Shown: piece by piece, positions 22,110 through 34,151 of the stretch
Layout of the letters: every line of letters begins with the position of its first letter
How positions within the stretch are numbered: position 1 is the stretch's first letter
Assembly (NCBI GenBank): GCA_050084515.1
Contig: CM114271.1
Location: 48,918,001 to 48,982,000 of the forward strand
Length of the DNA stretch: 64,000 bases
Direction of reading: 5' to 3'
DNA from: Blasia pusilla
Taxonomy: Eukaryota; Marchantiophyta; Marchantiopsida; Blasiales
Notes under the pieces: model-generated
What the model saw: only the letters and a program-made list of their open reading frames with translations
Told to the model about the DNA's origin: nothing
The model's database searches: none
Translations under genes and position numbers: made by a program

Positions 22110-24951
22110 TCAGACAAAACCCACGTTGCACTTGCCACCAAAAATTTCATCGTAAGTCACGGAATTTCCAAATAGCGAAAAACTCAATCCGCACTTGCTG
22201 GTGTAGTTGGTCGGCACATCTGTGAACTCTCCGTTCAGAGCAAAGTCAGCTATGACGCTATAGAAGCTGTCCGTGAAATGCACGCCGTCCCAGTTGATGT
22301 ACTCGTCTGGATTCGACATCTGGTGGCGTTTATGTGTCCGCAGGTCATGCTAGGGTTGTAATTGTACGGCCCAACGCCTGGAGCTCCACAGCAGGCGGTA
22401 AAAGGCTTGCTAGGATCGAATCCTGTCGTTCCAAACCACACGAGAACTTCAGCCGGAAAGAATGGGTGGTGTTGGGGGGGGGAGGGGAGGAGGGCTGTGG
22501 GGAAATAGCATCGTGATGCGGTTTCCACGATGCAAATTTTTTCCCCTGATGTATACGTGACGGGAATATAAGAGAAAGGGCCTGAACTGCTAGGAAGGGA
22601 GATTCAACATACCGTATTTGGCAAGATTTTTCAGAATATGCATGCTGGCGTCGTAGTAGTTGAAGATGGATATGCAAGCGCCGGGCAGAGTTGGACGCAG
22701 GGTTTGGACGAGTTTGTCGAGGGCGACATTAAAACCTTGGGCTAACCGATTCACCGCAATGATACAGCCCAACTCGTCGACCGGGAATCCCACAAATAGG
22801 GTCACCGCCAAGGTGGAACACCCGGCGTTGGGAACGCTGAACAGCAGGAAGCGTCTTGCATTGTTTTTGTATAACGTCTGCAGACACGAAGACGAGTCGG
22901 AATGAGGAGCTCAAATTAGAGCGACGAAATTTTCGTCAGGAAGCAATCAGGTCAGTCCTCCGATTAAAATTTCAGGCTAACCAGAAAATGCACATTGGTT
23001 TGTCGGAACCTGAAACGCATGTTCTTTATAACATATGTTAGTGGATTGAGATTATCTCTTCCCCATCGATGCGACTGCCAAATGTAACTTAGCGATTGCA
23101 AGCTCCTGGATACGTACGTCGCTCTCCTCAGCATCCACTATCTTTCGTATTGACAATTCTGGGCTGTAGGAAAACGAGTAAGGATCAAGAGCAAGGTGGC
23201 GAGCTCAGTGACAAGATGCGGAGTATGTTTTCTCGGTCCTTTTCTCCTGAGAGCTGCAATGTTCAAAAAAGTTGGGATGCACAGTCGCAGGTTGAAACAC
23301 GAAAACAAATTGACAGGGAGGTGCAGAGGGTATCTCCACTGGCAGCGCTCTCACCACCGCGTTCAAAGACCATGGACACCATCCGAAAATGAACAAAGTA
23401 GAAGGTAGAATCTGATGGCAACAAAACAGGCTCGGCGACACCCACACTTGCATATCATGGGACGGAGTCCACGAAGCGGGCTGTCTGTCTGTCTAGCTCT
23501 TACTTGAAGGGCAGCAGCATAATTCTTCATGGCGTCGGGGATAACTTGATTGATGATCTCCGCTGCTGTACGGTTCAGTTCAAGGAGTGACTGGAAGATG
23601 TCATTTCCTCCAAATTCAAGGGTGTACAAGGCGTTCCCAAAAGTGGCTTCCTTCGGTACGTATCTTCGAAAAGGGCCACACGCTGGGCGACAAATTCCAA
23701 AGAGACTTCGGTCAGTTCTTCAGTATCAGGAACTTTCAATCTGTTCAAACTCGCAGAGTGATGATGGCGCGGTCTCCAATCCTCCGCTTGCAAGCTTGCT
23801 CGGATAGCCCCTGCGTACTTCACTGAGACGATTCTGAATTCTCTAATAGCAGGTGATAATAGATCTTGGATGAGCTTGCATACTGTGCTGGGGAACAGGA
23901 AGGGGCTAGGATAATGAAATGCTTACATTTCTGGGAGTCCACCGATAGCGCAGATCTCTTGAATCTGACGAACTGAGAGACTTGAAGCGGCAAGACAAAC
24001 GGGACAGTGACGGTGCTATTGGAGGCGGTGGCCCCGCCCACCGCAAAGTTGGCACCGTGTCTGTAGTCGTATGATCCTGTCTGGAAGTAAGGATCGAGAA
24101 GTGGGATCGAAAACGCCAACGCTATTTTTCCATGACAACCACAGAGTTCCCAAAATGATGAGACACCAGTCGGGATGCACTAGAGACTCAGACTTGCTAA
24201 CAACACTCATCTGAAAATTCTCTGATCACGAGCGGTCAATCCTAGCTATGCACATGCCATCATTCATCGTGTTCATACTCCAGTGATGCGATGAGTAGAC
24301 TTTAGTATATATTCTGTAGCCCGCCATCTCCAGACATCTGGATGCAAATGTTGTCAGAAATTCGTTTTAACGCAAACTCATCATCGCGATCCACTCGGAG
24401 AGCACAATTCCTAGATCTTCTTGTATTCTTAACAGCTCAACGTTCGCGAGAGGCGTCCCGATAGAACGAGTTGGATTGGATTCATGTCAATTCTGGGTAC
24501 AGGTAATCTAAGGAAGTTATGGGAGACCGTTCTTGACAATTGTTCAGCGAGCTTCAGAATCACATTCATGCGATGAGAAAACCGGCATTTACATCCAGCT
24601 CAACAGCAGAGTAGGGACGTATCTGCAACAGTCTTGTGAAGTGCTCATTAATTACTCACAGAAGAAATCGGGGACGACACGTCCATTACAGAAGCGCTTG
24701 GCAGGTGTGCCAAAGAATTTCTCCCCGTATGGTGAATTCTCAGCATCTGTGTCGTAGGGGAATGCATTAACAACGCTGCCGGTGTCAGTGAGCGAGTCGC
24801 CGAAGTTGAAGATAGCGTTGGGACAATCATGTCTCGAAGAAGGTTTTGTACCGGAAGCGTGGACTCCGGGGATTATGATCATCGCACTCAACACCAAAAG
24901 CTTGACGCACAGGAACCACCAGGACGGCTCACACAATCGACTTATCACCAT
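22110..24951 (-). CDS. GDSL-motif lipase/esterase with a C-terminal frameshift
   Basis: Secreted SGNH hydrolase of the large plant family acting on lipid or acyl-ester/cell-wall substrates; the exact substrate is unknown. Exon 1 (24,951-24,660) has a hydrophobic signal peptide (LCVKLLVLSAMIII) and block I IFNFGDSLTDTGS with the catalytic Ser. Exon 2 (24,121-23,927) has HGANFAVGGATAS (block II Gly). A further exon ending at 23,504 carries TLEFGGNDIF (block III Asn). Exon 22,877-22,613 reads SVPNAGCSTLAVTLFV and later KNLAKYG. The last exon (22,422-22,110) has FDPSKPFTACCG and block V INWDGVHFTD with the catalytic Asp/His pair. Two problems exist. In the last exon CGHINATRC and SNPDEY are in different frames, as if one T is missing near 22,316. 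The join between about 23,740 and 23,640 also changes frame without a good intron. Either it is a recent pseudogene or the sequence has indel errors. Confidence 0.8.
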
Positions 24952-26315
24952 CGTATTGATAAACTTCCTAATTGTCTTGGCACTCGATGGCTTTCGAGCA
25001 CCAGAATCACGCGGAAGCGCAAGGCAGCGATGGAGAAGAACTGACTCGACTGCCAGACACCTGCAGTACTTATCGAATCTCCCACTAGAGTCTCAGAGCA
25101 CAAGGCGACTGAGCCGCGACTTCATCCAACCGCAGCTACACTGTTCCACAGACTGTTGACCGTAGACTAATTACCGGTTGAGCAGGTAAACTATCCATCT
25201 CGAGCTCGACTTAACCGCGAACGAAAGGCGACTCCTGTCGGCCTCTGGGGAACTTAAAGTTCCTTCTTTGGTGGCGATTCGCGACTCAGAAGCCTATCAC
25301 AAGCCTTTCCCGTACGTGGACTAAGAGTACGCTCAACGAGTAGCGTTGGCCGAGTCAGGCCGACTCACCTGGAGCTACTTAGCCTTGCTAAGAGAGGCGG
25401 GAGGCCGATCAGATCTTTGCTCCCGTCACGAATGCCGGGCGGTGGTTTCCCGAGATTTCCCGAGGTCGTCGGTTTTTCCCCGACACGCAATAGGGTCTGA
25501 TCGGTCTGATCAGTTTTAAAAACTTCTTACACAGAACTGCATTTACCGGGACAGCTTTGTCCCGAAGCTTTGCTGGTAGGGTCGGGGATTCCTAGATTTT
25601 ACCGGCTGGCATTATGAAGATGGCGGCGACGATGACGGTCCAGGTCACAAGTAAAGATATCTTGCCGGGAATTCTATTTCCATTTCCCGGGACGAGTTCA
25701 CGTCTGCGTTTCAGCACGTTCCCGGCAAAGACGGGCTGTTAATTCCAAGTTCCAACCTCGGTAGTAGAGCGCGTTCCCCGAATCATAAGGAGAGTCAAAT
25801 AGCCTCTCCACATAGATGCCTTAGAAGTAGCCTAAACAAAACTCCCATACGGAAGAGTCCCTTTTCATCGGACATTGAGAGGAAACAATTTAATCCAGAT
25901 GGAGTAAGTTACAAAAGGTTTGCCCAAGGGGTTGGACCCTGGCATGCATGGGAAGGTCTTCGATTGCAATGTTTCAAAATGTGGAATCAAAGACCCCATT
26001 GGGGTGGTCTCCATTCCAACTTTTGAAACGCGCTTCCAGAAATTTACATTATGTCACGATGAAATATGATTTCGAAATGCAAATTTTAAAATATCTGGTT
26101 ATTTAAGAAGATACTAGCGGACTTCAACACACGAATTTTATTAACCAGCTAACTTCCGAATTCTAAATGAATCTTTGAAATCAATTTTGAATGTTTGTTG
26201 AGAAATCTAATGATCCAATGACTTAAAACACCAAGCGGAGATCTACAAGTATTTAAAAATTAAAAGGCTCTTCTTCATTCTATATTAACTAGTAAGGTGC
26301 CTTTAAAAAATGCCT

Positions 26316-26347
26316 TTCTATACATTAATAGTGATTAATGTATAGAA
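26316..26347. repeat. Perfect 14-bp hairpin, 4-nt loop
   Basis: Arms 26,316-26,329 and 26,334-26,347 (TTCTATACATTAAT and its exact complement) around the loop AGTG. It could be the apposed ends of a lost AT-rich transposon. Confidence 0.75.
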
Positions 26348-26519
26348 ATTCAAGTTTCTTTTTATGTAAGTAATGATAAATATTTTTTCTATCTAGTTGT
26401 CACGTATCAAATATAGATGTTCGTAAATTAAGAAGGCATTCTCCCATAATAATATAAATGTTATCGTGCAATGCACCCCTAATATAATTTCCTCAATAGA
26501 ATGACTTAAAAATAGGTGT

Positions 26520-26870
26520 CGATAATATTTTAAAAAATTTACTTTAAAATTTTAAATTTAATTTAATTTCAAATTTTAACTATAATTTCCATTTTTATAA
26601 ATCTTAAAAGAGTGAGAAAATCACCTTTATATAATATCTATCCCCCCTAAATAATTACATTCCTCCCTAAAATTCCAAAAATAATTATTCTTCCCCTTCC
26701 ACTCTTCCCACCAAAATCACATTCACTAAAAAAATTGTTAATGAATTTTAATTGAAAAAATCATTTTCCTTTTCCATTCAAATTCATTTTCCTTTCCCAA
26801 AATATCAAATGTGAATCAACACGATTAATTTAAAAAATAATCACATCATTCATTTCAAATTTTAAATATA
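26520..26870. repeat. Second copy of the AT-rich dispersed repeat (inverted relative to 8.4 kb)
   Basis: Read on the minus strand this contains TTTGATATTTTGGGAAAGGA, AAATTTGAATGGAAAAGG and ATTTTGGTGGGAAGAG in the same order as 8438-8575. A perfect 12-bp hairpin (TTAGAAGAGTAA and complement) lies just beyond it at about 26,889-26,920. A weaker relative may lie near 42,840-42,960. Confidence 0.6.
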
Positions 26871-29800
26871 ATTCTTATTTTCTAACATCTTAGAAGAGTA
26901 ACAACATTTTACTCTTCTAAGTAATTAGAGTACTCTAGTCAAATTTAAATGACACCCTCATTCCCTAAATAATTTTACCTTTCCATAAAATTTAATCTAC
27001 TCCTTCTCTAATAAAATTTCTTTTCCCTTTCCATCATATGTGAATTGAGACGTAAATTATACTTTTTTTCTTTATCAAAATTACTTCATTTCATTAATAT
27101 TTATAATCATCCATTATAATATTAAATTAATTATTAATTACTTAAGAAAATATTTTTCTATTCCATTCAATCCCCATGGGTTTTCTCTACTTGGTCTATT
27201 TCTACCCATCTAACATGGTTCAAGTAGTAACATTCAAACATGTTGCCTATTATTTGAATGCCCTCCTCCCCCTAGCCCTACCCCTAAAGACCCCCTACTT
27301 AAATGCCCCCCTCCCTTACCCCCTTCCCTACCATGCCACGTGTTGAAATTTCTTGTGTTGCGAGTGAAAACCACTCCTCTGTTCATAGTATAGATATTGG
27401 AGGGTTTCTTGAAATTGTGAGGTCAACTTGGGGGTTCTACAATATGAATTCTTAACGTATGGCATCATATAAATTATTTTAACAAAACCGTGGATCGTAT
27501 GTGCTCGTTTCTAGTAAATAATAATATAGATCAAAATCTTTCTCTTTTCGTTGACTTGATTTTACTAAAATTTTATCCCATTCTTATTTTATTTATCAGG
27601 AAAAAATTTCAATCCTTTCGATTTAAAAGAGCTTTCTCAACTCACGCATTTAAAAAAAAACCACTTCTTTTCTCTCCAATTTGGAAGAGTTGAATATAAT
27701 AATTTATTCCTTTCTGGTAACCTCCCTTAACCCTTCTAAAATAAATAAGAATTGCACATTCTTCCTTTCCTTCTATTTTAAATTCTTCTTTTCGAACTAT
27801 TTTGAAATATATTTTCATTTATTTTGCAGGTAATCATCATCTCAAATTCCCTCCTTCTAAATTGATAAATTATCCAATTTATTTTTAGTATCCTCCCTAA
27901 GGCTTCTTAAAGATATCATTCGTTAAGCTAAAATTCCCTTTCTCCATCAAGAACTCTCATTCCCTTCTCCTTTTTTGGGGATCAGTAATGCCCCTCCCCA
28001 ATATTTTGAAGAAAAATCATTATTTCCCTTCCCATTATTCCTCTAGAAAATCTTCCATCCCACCTCTATATTTTGGGAAGAAAAAGAATCCCTCCCTTAA
28101 CTTTGAAAATATTACTTGTGTAAAATTTCTTCTTATGAATGTATTTTTTGTGCGACTATATTTCGCTAGCTACAAATATTGGTTGTCATCACCATATGTT
28201 TAAGGTATATTTACACTATGAATAATAACATATCTACATATGAACAAATGGACACACACCAAGCTTGCATATGTACAAAGTCTATGTCTCCGGACATTTC
28301 TACGGACATACCTTCCTCCCTTTAGTTGTTGTCAAGGCACCAAATTGCTCCTCCTCCAAGCCTCAACACTTATGTATGTTCTCCCTAAATGCCTATGCAT
28401 ACCTAGCCCTAGTTGTTCCAAAGCTCTTTGTGGCCCTTACGATCTACTCTCAATATGTGGCAATTGCACACTGACTATGTGCTCCACATTTGTCGACCCC
28501 CGCTCTCTTACTATACACAGCTTCAACCTCTATACCTGCGCTCTTGCCCTAACAATAACCCTAGCCTAATCTAGCCGACATCCTCAAGCGTTTGTAGTTC
28601 CTTCCTAACCTAATGTGTTCTAGATCTCTCCTCTCTTTCCCAACCTGCGCCGATCATCAGTCAACGACACTTGACTTCTGCACCGGAGCACTAGTCTCTC
28701 ACAATCTGCAACAGTTCTATTCTAGTCTCCTACTAATGAAAATTAGTGAAAAATGAATACCGCTTGTACGCACTACCTTCCACACAGAAAATCAACAACA
28801 CATACGCCAACTAGTGTCTCTAGGGGCTCATCATTGAGGCAACTTGTTTGCCTATCTACATACAACGAATTTCCCCCCTCCCTTGACATCTTTCTCTTGT
28901 AAAATTAGAATAAAAATAGTTCACCTGGCCTAAAACTCAACTCCTTAATCTACATCGGCATATTGAGCCACATTCATCCTCCTATATTAAGGAATCCTGA
29001 TGCTAGCACTCTAGTTCATACATAAACAAGAAAGAGAGGTGCTCCGAAGGCCCAACATGAGAAAGATAGCTTGGGAAAGCCATCTCTTCCTCTCTTTTGG
29101 CTCTTTCCTTGAAAATAACCATCCCATCGGTAAGCTGTGTGCATAGGTTACTGGGTTTATGTTGACTTGGTCAATGAGTTACCTGACTGACAAAGAGTAA
29201 AATAGTGAAATCGTCAGAGATGATGTTCCCAATGCAACGGATATGTTACTAACCTCATCTGATATCTTATGACAAAGTTACATTTGGACAGCCCATTGAC
29301 CCTCTATGGCAACGCCGCGATAGAACTCTACTTGTTGGCTAACTAAGATATGACAATCCATCCATGGAGGCATTTGAGATATCTCGCTGCATTCAACCTT
29401 TCACCGCTACCATTCTATACAAAGTGTAGAATAATTTGGTTTCCATAATGTTTGCTTTGATATGGTCACGAGCAGTTCACCCACATCAAAACTAAATTTT
29501 TTTCAACTAACCAAAAAATAATCCTCCTTAGGAATATCAAGGACAAATGGAAGCTTAAGTTCTAATTAGGTCCTTTCAAGTCAGCCCATTGGAGCCTTCA
29601 CACCATGATTGGAGGACAAAGGCTTGAGATAGAATGAGAAATTTAGTTCCATTTTTGGAGAACCTAAATGCATAGACCTCAATCTACATTCTAGTACAAT
29701 TCAAACTAAGGCTCCATTTTGGATGTCGATATGGTGAAGTCAACCTTGTTATTGACTTTCCCAATGTATATGTGACCAAAGTCTAAGAGGCTGATTCCAT

Positions 29801-31885
29801 GCATGGCAAGTTACGGCGACCTTAGAGGGGTCGAGAAGGTTGTGGCGACCTTATTTTTGCATCCAAAATTTTCCCAATGGAGAATGGAAGAAAATCAATA
29901 GATTATTCAAGATTACTATCGGTTACTTGCTACCCGAGGTTGCAAGGATGCTGGATTTAGAAATATAATTCCGCTTTCTTTTGAATTACAGACCTCCTAT
30001 GGTCGTTGTGACCTCGTATGTATGGAACCTAGCCCTAAGATATAATGCCCTGCTCCGGCTAGTATTAAACATTGACATCTTCATTGCACTATATTTGATT
30101 GGAAATCCTCATGCTTGCGAGGACTTCATGGTGTAGGGTGGTTGTATAGGGGATCGCTACCCAATTCATCGTGACAATGCTTTTCTTACGAATCACGCAA
30201 CAAAATTTTTTTGTCTGTTAGCACAAGTACATTTGAGACAATATTTGAATATCCAACTATAAGAAGATCTTTGTCAATCTGATATAGTTGTTGAAAAATT
30301 TTCATTAAATCTTTCTCGAGCCATTGTAGGCTTGAGATGTCGAGAAGAAAAAAAGAATTCTGGAATATTTTATCTTACTACTCTAATAGTCAGTGGAAAA
30401 AGGAGACCCAATTTCTTACAAATAAAGATAAGTGGGATGGAGAAGTGGACCTATATACTCTTGTGGGGAAGATTTTAATCCGGATTTTAAATAAATTTAG
30501 TACTAATTTTACCATAAAGCAAGAACGACTTCAAACAAATTAGAATCATTAGGAAAGTCAACAAACCCAAAAACATTTTAATTCATCATATTGCTCAAAA
30601 TTGGTGTCGAATGTGTATGTGCTCAATAAATTCCAAAAGAGAGGTCCATCGCATCTCTATATTTATCATCATGGGCCATGAAGACAAACCACTTGAACAC
30701 TTCAAATTATGAAACTATAATATAAGTTGAAATCCTATATCCTAATACTAATCTAGGACTTTATTATATTCTAACTACTTACATGGTACAAAATCCATTT
30801 GGACCATTAAATCCAATTGCATAATATATGAATAACAAGACTAAAAAAATTATACCAAAGCTAAGGTTATCCAAAGTTGTTGACAAACATGACGATAGAA
30901 ATTGAAATGGCTATCCCATCTATCCAAGGAAAGCTATCTTTCTTTTCCTTTGTAATTTCATTATAATATAATATAATATAATGTATGCATGTCATATATA
31001 CTTGCTTATTTCTTACTCCTTTTGTAGATTTGATGATGGGAAGAAGGTCATGGAGTGCGAAGGACAAGTATTGGATTGCAACATATAATCTTTTACTATG
31101 TACACTTTTTGATTGCCATATAAATTTGGAGATCACGAACACCATTTCTCTTGAAAAATACCTCTTTAAATATGCATATAAGGGATCTGATGCAATTCCA
31201 TTTAAGATATCAAAAGAATGATCCAAATTCAAATTATCCACAAAAATGGAGAATATTGATGAGACATCATTAGATCTTATGCAAGGTAAGCTTAAAAGGG
31301 CTTCTTCTTTTCCTCAATTTGGATTGGCTTATCGTCTTCCATCAAATATAGTTAATAGTATTAAATAGGGTACAATTAAATATAGTCCATTAAATTTAGG
31401 TAAGAAATTCCTATTGCTCTTCTATGGCAATATAGACACAATTTTAAGGTTCATAGAGTAATATCCATGAAGTCAAGTATGGATCTCGATGTGCTACCAT
31501 GTTTTGTAATAGGTGTAGGGGAACATCATTAGTTAAGATTGCTTCTTCATGAAGTCCGGGAGATTAACATTTAAGGAGATTACTATTTAATTGGGATTTA
31601 TTGAAGATGCTAGAAAATTCTTTTATTGCTTCAAATAAGCTTATTAAATACAAATTGGCTCCTCAGTTCATTCACTCTTTGCCATCATTTTGGCTTACAA
31701 CACTTGCCCTAGCACTTGCTGGACTTGCATTGCTCTACAATGAGTTTTTGGTTGAGCTCATAAAAGATCTCTTGTATGAATAAAGTAATTCTTATTATGC
31801 TACCAATGCATTTCAAAATTTTATATCGTATAAACTTCACACTTATATTTACTAATATAGATATTGCACTACAAATGACAAAAAA

Positions 31886-32146
31886 ATGGATCTACCCTAG
31901 AATTCTTCCAATCAAGGCAATTATACTTGGGAGATGATTTTGTACAAAGTGGCAATTATATAAAATCATCTCCCAAGTGTACACATCATTTATCAATATG
32001 ACTATCTTTTTTGGTACCAAAAAGTAAATATCTTATTGAATCTTTCTTACTCTTGCTCACTAACACTTTTGATATTGAGTGGCAATTCTATAAAATGATC
32101 TCCGGAGTATAATTTCCTTGATTGGAAGCACAAGAGGAAGATCCAT
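31886..32146. mobile_element. MITE-like element with long terminal inverted repeats
   Basis: The left end (ATGGATCTACC ... CTTCCAATCAAGG, AATTATACTTGGGAGAT) is matched in reverse complement at the right end (ATCTCCGGAGTATAATT, CCTTGATTGGAAG ... GATCCAT), giving inverted ends of over 50 bp around about 150 bp of non-coding AT-rich DNA. An internal inverted repeat, ACTTGGGAGATGATTTT at 31,927 against its complement near 31,961, lies inside the left half. Size and structure fit a miniature inverted-repeat transposable element. No target duplication can be called with certainty. Confidence 0.7.
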
Positions 32147-32224
32147 AATTCTTGTGGTGTGAATCAAAATGTGAACCATTCGTGTTGTAAGCCAAAATGA
32201 TGGATATTTATTATAAATTTATAT

Positions 32225-32265
32225 GTGTATAAATCATCTCCCAAGTGTAAAGATCATTTATTTTC
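32225..32265. repeat. Partial direct repeat of the MITE left half
   Basis: AAATCATCTCCCAAGTGTAA here repeats the sequence found near 31,960-31,985 inside the adjacent element, suggesting a second, truncated copy next to the first. Confidence 0.5.
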
Positions 32266-34140
32266 TTACTTTTGATCTTACAATATGATCATTTCTTCTC
32301 TTAAGAAATGATCGTATCAATACTATTTATGAGAAAGATCCTCTATTCTTTCTTAATAACAATTTTAATTTTTGAGAGATACAACTATTTTGACCAAAAA
32401 AATAGAGATGTAAATGAAATTAACAATAAAGTGTTGTCTCAATTTCATGGACAAGTAATAATAATACTTTTCCATTCATATAAATAAGTTATGTGATTCC
32501 ATATTATGAATTTTCATAACTACATCTAAACGATATTATATATGTTATGTGTAGGAGTGTACTTACCTAAGTGTTGACTTACTCTCGCATGAGGGTTTGA
32601 ATCATATCTATGATCTATCCGAAAAAATTCTTGAATACATTTCATATTTTTTATGTTTGAAAATAGGTGCATCAATTATGCTCTTACAAAACATGAATGG
32701 CTCCAATAGACACGCAAATGGTACACAATTGGTGATTTGAGGATTTATGCAACATGTGATTAATGTTGAAATTATCGGAGATAGCATTTTCATTCCATGT
32801 ATTCTATGCATATGCATCTGATTTACCTTTTGATCTATATAGAGTTCAATTTCTTATCTATCCTACTTTTACCATGACCATAAATAAATTTAGAGGTCAA
32901 ATTTTACTCAAAGTTGGGATTTTTACGAGAGACCTTATTTAGAATAGGACATAAGGAAAAGAAACAATCAATATTATTATTAGTGAACCCCTTCTTGTTT
33001 TAGACCTCCTTCCCATTCGACACGTGTCAATCAAATTCGAATTACTTTTTCTTCACCCTAAAATATATGTCTAAGGGTTTTTTTTGTTCTTCCAAGGGTT
33101 TAGATCGCTAATGGTGGAGGAGAACTAATGATGGAGATTTTAAAATTTACACCTGCGAAGCATGGGCACCTCAGTAGTACATAATACACTTGGAAATAAA
33201 AATTTGAACTCCACCGAAAGATTTAAAAATGAAATAAAAAGTTTCTTACTAATTTCTCCATTTTTCTTTTGCATGATGTATGAATGAGAAATTTTCCAAA
33301 CCCGATGAGACATCATACTAGTCCCTCTTATACTTGTCACCGCAACTGACCTTCCCTACAGTGCAGGGTCCGGGGAGTTTTTTTCGTGACAACCGATACA
33401 TTTACGGTCTCTAAAAAACCGAGCGACAATTTTGGAAGGTTTCGCCAGCTGGCTAAACCGATACGAATACAAAAGACACCCTCCCTGAACCCTCGGTTTT
33501 TGGCCGGTAAATGACAAACTGAATCGGAAATTCTCAAATTCTTCCGGCCAGCTCAACACGTAACCCCGGTTCTCCCCGGAAAAAGTAGATGCACCGATAA
33601 AAACGAGTGATAGAAAACCCATCGGAAGTACAAAAGAGGGGGACTCAAAGAGTCAAAACCCGAAGGCCACAACAAGACCAGAAAAGGAAGAAGGGGGCAT
33701 TCCCCCTAACGTGAAACTCACCAACAAAGCAGAGACAATATCAAGCAACAAAAAGAGAGCTATGACTACTACTAAGTGGGCCTCTAGCGCCGGCTCCCCA
33801 CCTGAGCCCGCCGCCAAAACCCATTAGCCGGGCACGCTGCAACGCTATGGAGACCGTTGCCTACAATCAGAATTGCAAAGAGCTAAGGACAACCCATTTC
33901 TCGAGTGGAGATGATGGGCGCGATCCGTAATGAACGAAGTCGAACTTCTCCCCATAGCCCCATACATCTCTATGGCCAGGGGATGAAGATGTGTCCTCGT
34001 GTAGTCGACTATAGATATGTGTCTTCTTCACCGCCGCCGCCGCCGCCGCTCCTTGTAGCATTCGCCTTGGGCCACCACTTGGGCTCATGACCGCCTCCGC
34101 GTGAGGATCTCGTGACTACCACGCCCGCCACCACCACCTC
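32266..34140. other. AT-rich spacer grading into GC-richer element flank
   Basis: AT-rich without features to about 33,330. Then composition shifts to higher GC, as in the reverse-transcriptase element that follows. The stretch 33,340-34,140 probably includes the downstream flank or 3' part of that element; I see no conserved protein in it. Confidence 0.45.
34031..34049. repeat. Short CCG microsatellite
   Basis: Six uninterrupted CCG units plus a base, at the edge of the reverse-transcriptase element. Confidence 0.9.
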
Positions 34141-34151
34141 AGCCTCACGTG

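Larger units (their letters stand above)
24952..31885. other. Long gene-free, mostly AT-rich region
   Basis: About 7 kb without a gene I can support. 24,952-25,850 is of ordinary composition and should contain the GDSL promoter. From about 26,000 the sequence is AT-rich with poly-A/T tracts, low-complexity C/T-rich stretches near 27,240-27,330 and short hairpins. Small open frames at 28.2-28.6 kb and 30.9-31.2 kb lack recognisable motifs or consistent splice partners. Confidence 0.55.

Noticed and set aside
28240-28569. A 109-codon plus-strand frame
   Set aside because: Composition is that of low-complexity C/T-rich DNA and the start is not followed by any known motif.
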